A DNA stretch of 9,972 nucleotides from an uncultured Odoribacter sp. (lineage in GTDB: Bacteria; Bacteroidota; Bacteroidia; Bacteroidales; Marinifilaceae): NCBI GenBank assembly GCA_905204385.1, contig CAJKZL010000076.1, forward strand, positions 1 to 9,972. The letters are read 5' to 3'. The position numbers were made by a program, and so were the translations under genes. Positions 6,157-9,972 of this stretch are shown one piece after another; the stretch's first letter is position 1; each line of letters begins with the position of its first letter. The notes below the pieces were generated by a model. That model made no database searches. It was not told the origin of the DNA and worked only from the letters and a program-made list of their open reading frames with translations.

Positions 6157-6717
6157 ATGGAAGATGCGGACATCATATTGAATCTTTTAAAAAAAGGGGA
6201 AAAGAAAGGGCTGGAAATGTTATTCCGGAAATTTTATCAGCCTCTTGTTTTATATGCTTTCAGATTTCTAAAAGATTTACCGGAGGCTGAAGATGTCGTA
6301 CAGGAAGTATTTATAAAATTCTGGAAAAGAAATCGGTTTACCGATATCGAACTTTATCTTCGTTCTTATCTTTATCGATCCGTCCGTAATATTTGTCTTA
6401 ATCGGATCGAGGCCGGAAAAAATATCTCGATGAGTGGTCTGGAGGCAATAAATAACCTGTCTACAGAAGAATTTCCGGACGAAGAGCAATTAATCGGACA
6501 ACTGGAAATCATTAATCGGGAAATAGAAAAACTACCTGCTAAGACTCGCATAGTTTTTAAAGCCATCGTATTGGAAAACAAAAAATACAAAGAAATCGCC
6601 GCCGAACAACAAATCTCTGTCAATACTGTAAAAACCTTATTGTCCAGAGCTTTATCCACCTTGCGAAATAATTTGAATCCTTCCGCTTTTATTCTTTTAC
6701 AATTTTTTATCGGATAA
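6157..6717 (+). CDS. ECF-type RNA polymerase sigma factor (FecI-like, Bacteroidetes type)
   Basis: At 186 residues the protein has the normal ECF length. Region 2 spans about 22-88 (LFRKFYQPLVLYAFRFLKDLPEAEDVVQEVFIKFWKR, then LRSYLYRSVRNICLNRI), with the DVVQEVFIKFW block that contacts core polymerase and the -10 DNA. Region 4 spans about 118-172 (INREIEKLPAKTRIVFKAIVLENKKYKEIAAEQQISVNTVKTLLSRALSTLR), including the helix-turn-helix for the -35 region. Region 3 is absent, as in all ECF factors. The adjacent downstream anti-sigma gene indicates it is held inactive at the membrane until the receptor signals. Its likely target is the receptor operon that follows. The C-terminal FILLQFFIG tail is hydrophobic, which is often seen in this group. 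Confidence 0.95.
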   Translation: MEDADIILNLLKKGEKKGLEMLFRKFYQPLVLYAFRFLKDLPEAEDVVQEVFIKFWKRNRFTDIELYLRSYLYRSVRNICLNRIEAGKNISMSGLEAINNLSTEEFPDEEQLIGQLEIINREIEKLPAKTRIVFKAIVLENKKYKEIAAEQQISVNTVKTLLSRALSTLRNNLNPSAFILLQFFIG

Positions 6718-6793
6718 TATCGTTTTTTGTCACCCATTTTGTTTTTTTTTCTGTCGTAAGTATGCATCAGGCCAATCCGGATGACTTAATACG
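6718..6793 (+). other. Pyrimidine-rich spacer between sigma factor and anti-sigma genes
   Basis: This 76-base spacer has two T-runs (6724-6729 and 6742-6750) around GTCACCC (6730-6736), but no stem that would make an intrinsic terminator. Sigma and anti-sigma genes are therefore probably co-transcribed. The spacer is longer than usual for translationally coupled pairs, so the two proteins may be translated independently. Confidence 0.4.
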
Positions 6794-7960
6794 ATGATAA
6801 ACATCCCCGAAAATATTGCTATATTGTTAATGGACAGGCAAAAACGTCCATTGTCCGATGAAGAAGACCGGCAACTGAAAGAATGGCTGGCCACCGATCC
6901 GAACGAAGAACAAATAATTTCCGGTTTACTGGAAAAATGTAAATCAGCCCTTCTCTTACCGGATATAAATGTAGAAAAATCCTGGAAAACACTCGACGGC
7001 AAAATAACCCGTACGGCTGGATGGCGATCCTGGAAATTATGGTGTGTCCGATATGCAGCTGCCGCTGTATTCATCCCTTTATTATTTATCGGTGTATGGC
7101 TATATGTACAGAATAAATCGCAAAATATCGGGAATATTCCGGTGGAGCAATCGGCTATTTATCCGGGTTCTCCCCGTGCAGAATTGATCCTTGCCGGCGG
7201 GAAAAGCATTACTCTGGAAACAGAAACGCCCAAAAACATTACCGATCGGCAAGGCCGATTCCTCGGTGTCGATTCTTCTCATACTTTGGTCTATACCGAT
7301 AATGCCGCTGTAGGAAATGAACAACATATCCTGCGTATTCCCTTAGGTGGAGAATATCGGCTGATCCTGGCCGACGGTACAAAAATATGGCTAAATTCCG
7401 GAAGTGAACTGACGTTTCCGGCCCGGTTCACCGGCCGGCTTCGCCAGGTGGAATTGAAAGGAGAAGGTTTTTTCGCTGTAACGAAAGATTCATTACATCC
7501 TTTTGAAATAAAGACTCCTTTTTCAACGGTCCGGGTACTGGGAACATCGTTTAATGTATGTAGCTATCCTGAGGATGGAACAGAAAGGACTACCCTCGTA
7601 GGTGGTAAAGTTGAAATAATTCTTCCCGACCGGGTATGTCGTTTACTCCCCGGCAGACAATTGGAGCTGAATACCGCTGATTATAATGTATCGGTCAAAG
7701 AAGTCGATACAGATATTTATTCTTCCTGGAAAGACGGTATTTTCCGTTTTTCCGATATGCCCTTAGAGGAATTGACTGTAAAATTACATCGATGGTATAA
7801 CGCAGAATTCTTTTTCCTGCAGCCCGAATGTAAAAAAGTGCGGTTCACCGGTGCTATTCGAAAATACGCAGATTTTCAGGAATTTATGAAACTGATAGAA
7901 ACAACGACCAATATACGTGTCACCATAAATGAGGGTAGTGTGGTGATCGGGAAAAAATAA
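6794..7960 (+). CDS. FecR-family anti-sigma factor (membrane-spanning)
   Basis: A 388-residue inner-membrane regulator. The cytoplasmic N-terminal part, about residues 1-80 (ILLMDRQKRPLSDEEDRQLKEWLATDPNEEQ), should bind the sigma factor. One membrane helix lies at about 84-106 (CVRYAAAAVFIPLLFIGVWLYV). The periplasmic FecR domain is at about 183-278 (IPLGGEYRLILADGTKIWLNSGSEL..FEIKTPFSTVRVLGTSFNV). The C-terminal DUF4974-type domain is at about 315-386 (GIFRFSDMPLEELTVKLHRWYNAEF..FTGAIRK), a fold related to the STN domain. It should relay the ligand-bound state of the downstream receptor across the periplasm. Length and domain order are normal for Bacteroidetes FecR proteins. The ATG at 6794 is chosen because the nearest upstream ATG (6787 region and 6781 frame) is closed by a stop. 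Confidence 0.95.
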   Translation: MINIPENIAILLMDRQKRPLSDEEDRQLKEWLATDPNEEQIISGLLEKCKSALLLPDINVEKSWKTLDGKITRTAGWRSWKLWCVRYAAAAVFIPLLFIGVWLYVQNKSQNIGNIPVEQSAIYPGSPRAELILAGGKSITLETETPKNITDRQGRFLGVDSSHTLVYTDNAAVGNEQHILRIPLGGEYRLILADGTKIWLNSGSELTFPARFTGRLRQVELKGEGFFAVTKDSLHPFEIKTPFSTVRVLGTSFNVCSYPEDGTERTTLVGGKVEIILPDRVCRLLPGRQLELNTADYNVSVKEVDTDIYSSWKDGIFRFSDMPLEELTVKLHRWYNAEFFFLQPECKKVRFTGAIRKYADFQEFMKLIETTTNIRVTINEGSVVIGKK

Positions 7961-7986
7961 GCAGAAAGTATTGTTGCACTTCCTGC
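7961..7986 (+). other. Stem-loop directly after the fecR stop codon
   Basis: GCAGAAAGT (7961-7969) pairs with ACTTCCTGC (7978-7986) with one mismatch (A7965 against C7982) and an 8-base loop. The stem starts at the first base after TAA. No T-run follows, so it is not a standard intrinsic terminator. It may stabilise the 3' end of the sigma/fecR message or act as a processing site. Confidence 0.5.
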
Positions 7987-7995
7987 CTATCATTC

Positions 7996-8017
7996 CATAC
8001 TTATGGGGATAAGTATG
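7996..8017 (+). other. Perfect 9-bp inverted repeat upstream of the receptor gene
   Basis: CATACTTAT (7996-8004), loop GGGG, ATAAGTATG (8009-8017). The arms are perfect and symmetrical. The element lies 29 bases before the receptor start codon and is followed by the palindrome TTAAATATTTAA (8022-8033). It could be an RNA hairpin in the leader, an attenuator without a U-tract, or a DNA site for a dimeric regulator. Confidence 0.6.
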
Positions 8018-8046
8018 TGTGTTAAATATTTAAATCGAACAAATTT

Positions 8047-9972
8047 ATGAAAAAAAAATGGTTGTATGAGTATGGATGTGCCCTGCTCAGGAAAAAAAAT
8101 TTACGAACGATGCGATTATGTGTTGTATTTATGTTGGGGACTTTTCTGCAACTATCGGCAACAGGAATAGCCCAAACCGTTCAACTCAGAAAAAGTACCT
8201 ATACGTTGAAAGCGATTTTTGACGAGGTAGAACGCCAAACCGGGAAGATCACCTTATTTAGCAACAATGAGCTGGATATGAATCGGACTGTGAAACCCGA
8301 AAGCACCGATTATGCTGTGAAAGATCTTTATCGATGGTTGCTTCGGGATACGGATCTGAAATTGCAGATAGAAAAAGATTACATTGTCATTCAACGGCGG
8401 ACGGATGAAAAGAATATCCCTCAGCCTGCAAACAAACGCTTGATAAAAGGTGTGGTCAAAGATCAGGAGGGGATCGGTTTGCCCGGAGTTTCGGTGTTGA
8501 TCGAAAACACCCAAAGCGGTGTCGCAACCAATAATACCGGGGAATTTGAAATTATGGTCGAAGATAATCCGGAAGTGGTTTTGATTTTTTCTTTTATCGG
8601 TATGGAGCCGCAACGTATCGAAATCGGTGACAGTAAAGTCATGGAAGTTGTTTTGGTGCCGGAAACCCAGGGATTGGGAGAAGTGGTGGTCACCGGTTAC
8701 CAAACCATTTCCAAAGAACGTGCGCCGGGTTCCTATGCTGTCGTATCTCCTGCCGATATGCAAGGAAAATTACAGACCAATATTCTGGAACGTCTGGAGG
8801 GACTCGTTGCCGGGTTCGTATCGTATCGCGGTGATATCCAGATCCGGGGCGTTTCGACGATCAACGGAACAAAAACACCTTTGTATGTGGTAGACGGAAT
8901 TCCTTTTGAAGGTAATCTGGATGCAATCAATCCGGCTGATGTTGTGAATGTGACCGTATTGAAAGATGCAACCGCAGCTTCTATTTACGGAGCTCGTTCT
9001 GCCAACGGAGTGATTGTCATTACTACCCGCCGGGGAATGCCCGGAAAAATGAGGATAAACTATAATGGTATCGTCAATTTTACCCCTTTGCCTGACCGGG
9101 ATTATAAACACTTAATGTCGAGCTCGGAATTCGTCGATTTTCAGGTAGGTATTTTCCAGGCCTATCATGAATCTTATGAATCTGTCAATTGGAGGCGTGC
9201 AGAAAGTCCGGTATACGAAGCATTATATAAAAATGAACATGGAGACCTTTCGGATGCCGACCTGAACGAATTACTGAATAAATACAGGAAACAAGATAAT
9301 TATGATCAGATTGTAGACGAGTTTTTAAGAAAACGTAAAATCACACATCAACATAATTTGTCCATTAACGGCGGCTCGGATGCCTATCGGTACGCTTTGT
9401 CATTGAATTATTTGGGTGATGACCCTTACGAAAAAGCCCAGCATACGGACCAGATAGGTTTCAATCTGAAAAATTCTTTCGTTTTTACCGATTGGTTAAA
9501 AGCAGATGTGGGATTGATCGGTCAGGAGATTAAGAATGACTATGACAATGGGGTTTCAGGGATGTCACTGCTCGATGAATCAAGTTCGTATCTCATGCTA
9601 AGGGACGAAAGGGGAAATCCCATGCAATGGTATCAGGAAAAATCTCAATTAGAGCTGGATCGGCTGACAAATCTGGGATTGATGGACGAAAGCTATTTTC
9701 CGGTGAACGATCTCGGTCAGATACAATATAAATATAAACAGCAATATTTGAATCTGAATGTCGGTTTAAATGTCAAAATCATAGAAGGATTGAGTGTCGA
9801 TCTGAGATATCAGACGGAAAAAGGGAATTCATATACCAAGCAGTATTATACAAAAGATGCCTGGTATGTCAGGAATATGATCAATAATGCCACCCAAATG
9901 AAAGAAGGAGTTCCCGTCTTAAATATTCCCACGGGGGGACAAATCCGTGAAGTGAACGGTAGAAAGAATTCT
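8047..9972 (+). CDS. SusC/RagA-type TonB-dependent outer-membrane receptor with STN domain (cut by window edge)
   Basis: The first 642 codons are present and open to the right edge; full-length relatives have over 1000 residues. A long start, basic up to residue 23, leads to a signal peptide with its hydrophobic core at 24-42 and likely cleavage near A42-Q43 (TGIAQT). An STN domain at about 45-117 should contact FecR. A carboxypeptidase-regulatory-like domain at about 132-205 begins LIKGVVKDQEGIGLPGVSV. The plug follows from about 212 (EVVVTGYQTISKER), with YVVDGIPFEG at 280-289 and LKDATAASIYGARSANGVIV at 305-324, the SusC signature. The beta-barrel starts near 335. With TonB/ExbBD it should import an unknown ligand, probably a glycan or peptide bound by a SusD lipoprotein encoded downstream. 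No Shine-Dalgarno sequence is seen; the leader is A/T-rich. Confidence 0.95.
   Translation, partial: MKKKWLYEYGCALLRKKNLRTMRLCVVFMLGTFLQLSATGIAQTVQLRKSTYTLKAIFDEVERQTGKITLFSNNELDMNRTVKPESTDYAVKDLYRWLLRDTDLKLQIEKDYIVIQRRTDEKNIPQPANKRLIKGVVKDQEGIGLPGVSVLIENTQSGVATNNTGEFEIMVEDNPEVVLIFSFIGMEPQRIEIGDSKVMEVVLVPETQGLGEVVVTGYQTISKERAPGSYAVVSPADMQGKLQTNILERLEGLVAGFVSYRGDIQIRGVSTINGTKTPLYVVDGIPFEGNLDAINPADVVNVTVLKDATAASIYGARSANGVIVITTRRGMPGKMRINYNGIVNFTPLPDRDYKHLMSSSEFVDFQVGIFQAYHESYESVNWRRAESPVYEALYKNEHGDLSDADLNELLNKYRKQDNYDQIVDEFLRKRKITHQHNLSINGGSDAYRYALSLNYLGDDPYEKAQHTDQIGFNLKNSFVFTDWLKADVGLIGQEIKNDYDNGVSGMSLLDESSSYLMLRDERGNPMQWYQEKSQLELDRLTNLGLMDESYFPVNDLGQIQYKYKQQYLNLNVGLNVKIIEGLSVDLRYQTEKGNSYTKQYYTKDAWYVRNMINNATQMKEGVPVLNIPTGGQIREVNGRKNS

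Noticed and set aside
5307..6176. 289-codon open frame on the minus strand opposite the ATPase-nuclease gene
   Set aside because: Composition is rich in His, Phe, Gln and Arg without any domain, and it mirrors the third-position GC of the real gene on the plus strand. It is a shadow frame.
8254..8763. 169-codon open frame on the minus strand inside the receptor gene
   Set aside because: It lies opposite the STN and plug-proximal region of a clear SusC homologue; the product has no recognisable features.
1..9972. CRISPR array, tRNA, rRNA, insertion sequence or phage genes
   Set aside because: I found no regularly spaced direct repeats with unique spacers, no tRNA-like cloverleaf, and no transposase or phage-like protein in any long frame.

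Overview
The window looks like a chromosomal segment from a member of Bacteroidota, most probably order Bacteroidales. The evidence is the ECF sigma factor / FecR / SusC-type receptor unit, a textbook Bacteroidetes housekeeping promoter (TTTG-N19-TACCTTTG), A-rich leaders without clear Shine-Dalgarno sequences, and a TetR/TolC/HlyD/ABC-2 permease export operon of the kind seen in gut Bacteroidales. The SusC subtype (STN domain, long N-terminus) suggests something like Odoribacteraceae, but genus cannot be fixed from the sequence.

Left half (1-4008), all on the minus strand, read right to left. Two tandem TetR-type repressors (4008-3409 and 3412-2810, coupled by an ATGA overlap) are followed by a TolC-type outer-membrane channel (2662-1193), a HlyD-type periplasmic adaptor (1127-141) and the first 43 codons of an ABC-2 type inner-membrane permease (130 to the edge). 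Together they should form a tripartite efflux/secretion machine with its own local regulators. An exact 19-bp sequence occurs only in front of the repressor pair (4013-4031) and in front of tolC (2775-2793). It is the best candidate for the shared operator. The tolC-hlyD junction carries a degenerate 7-bp tandem repeat.

Centre (4009-6156). A 311-bp divergent intergenic region holds the repressor promoter on the minus strand and a very good promoter on the plus strand, whose -33 box sits in the loop of a perfect inverted repeat. The plus-strand promoter drives a single gene (4320-5927) that joins an AAA-like ATPase, a winged-helix-like segment and a C-terminal PD-(D/E)XK nuclease-like domain. 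It has no partner gene and a GC-rich 3' half. Its function is unknown; it is the least understood gene here. A 229-bp gap with small inverted repeats and a possible promoter follows.

Right half (6157-9972), plus strand. An ECF sigma factor, a membrane-spanning FecR-type anti-sigma factor and a SusC/RagA-type TonB-dependent receptor (truncated by the right edge) form a cell-surface signalling and nutrient-uptake locus. The receptor has the extra N-terminal STN domain expected to signal to FecR when ligand is bound. Two consecutive stem-loops separate fecR from the receptor gene and may set the relative expression of regulators and receptor. SusD and the substrate-processing genes would lie beyond the right edge, so the substrate cannot be inferred.
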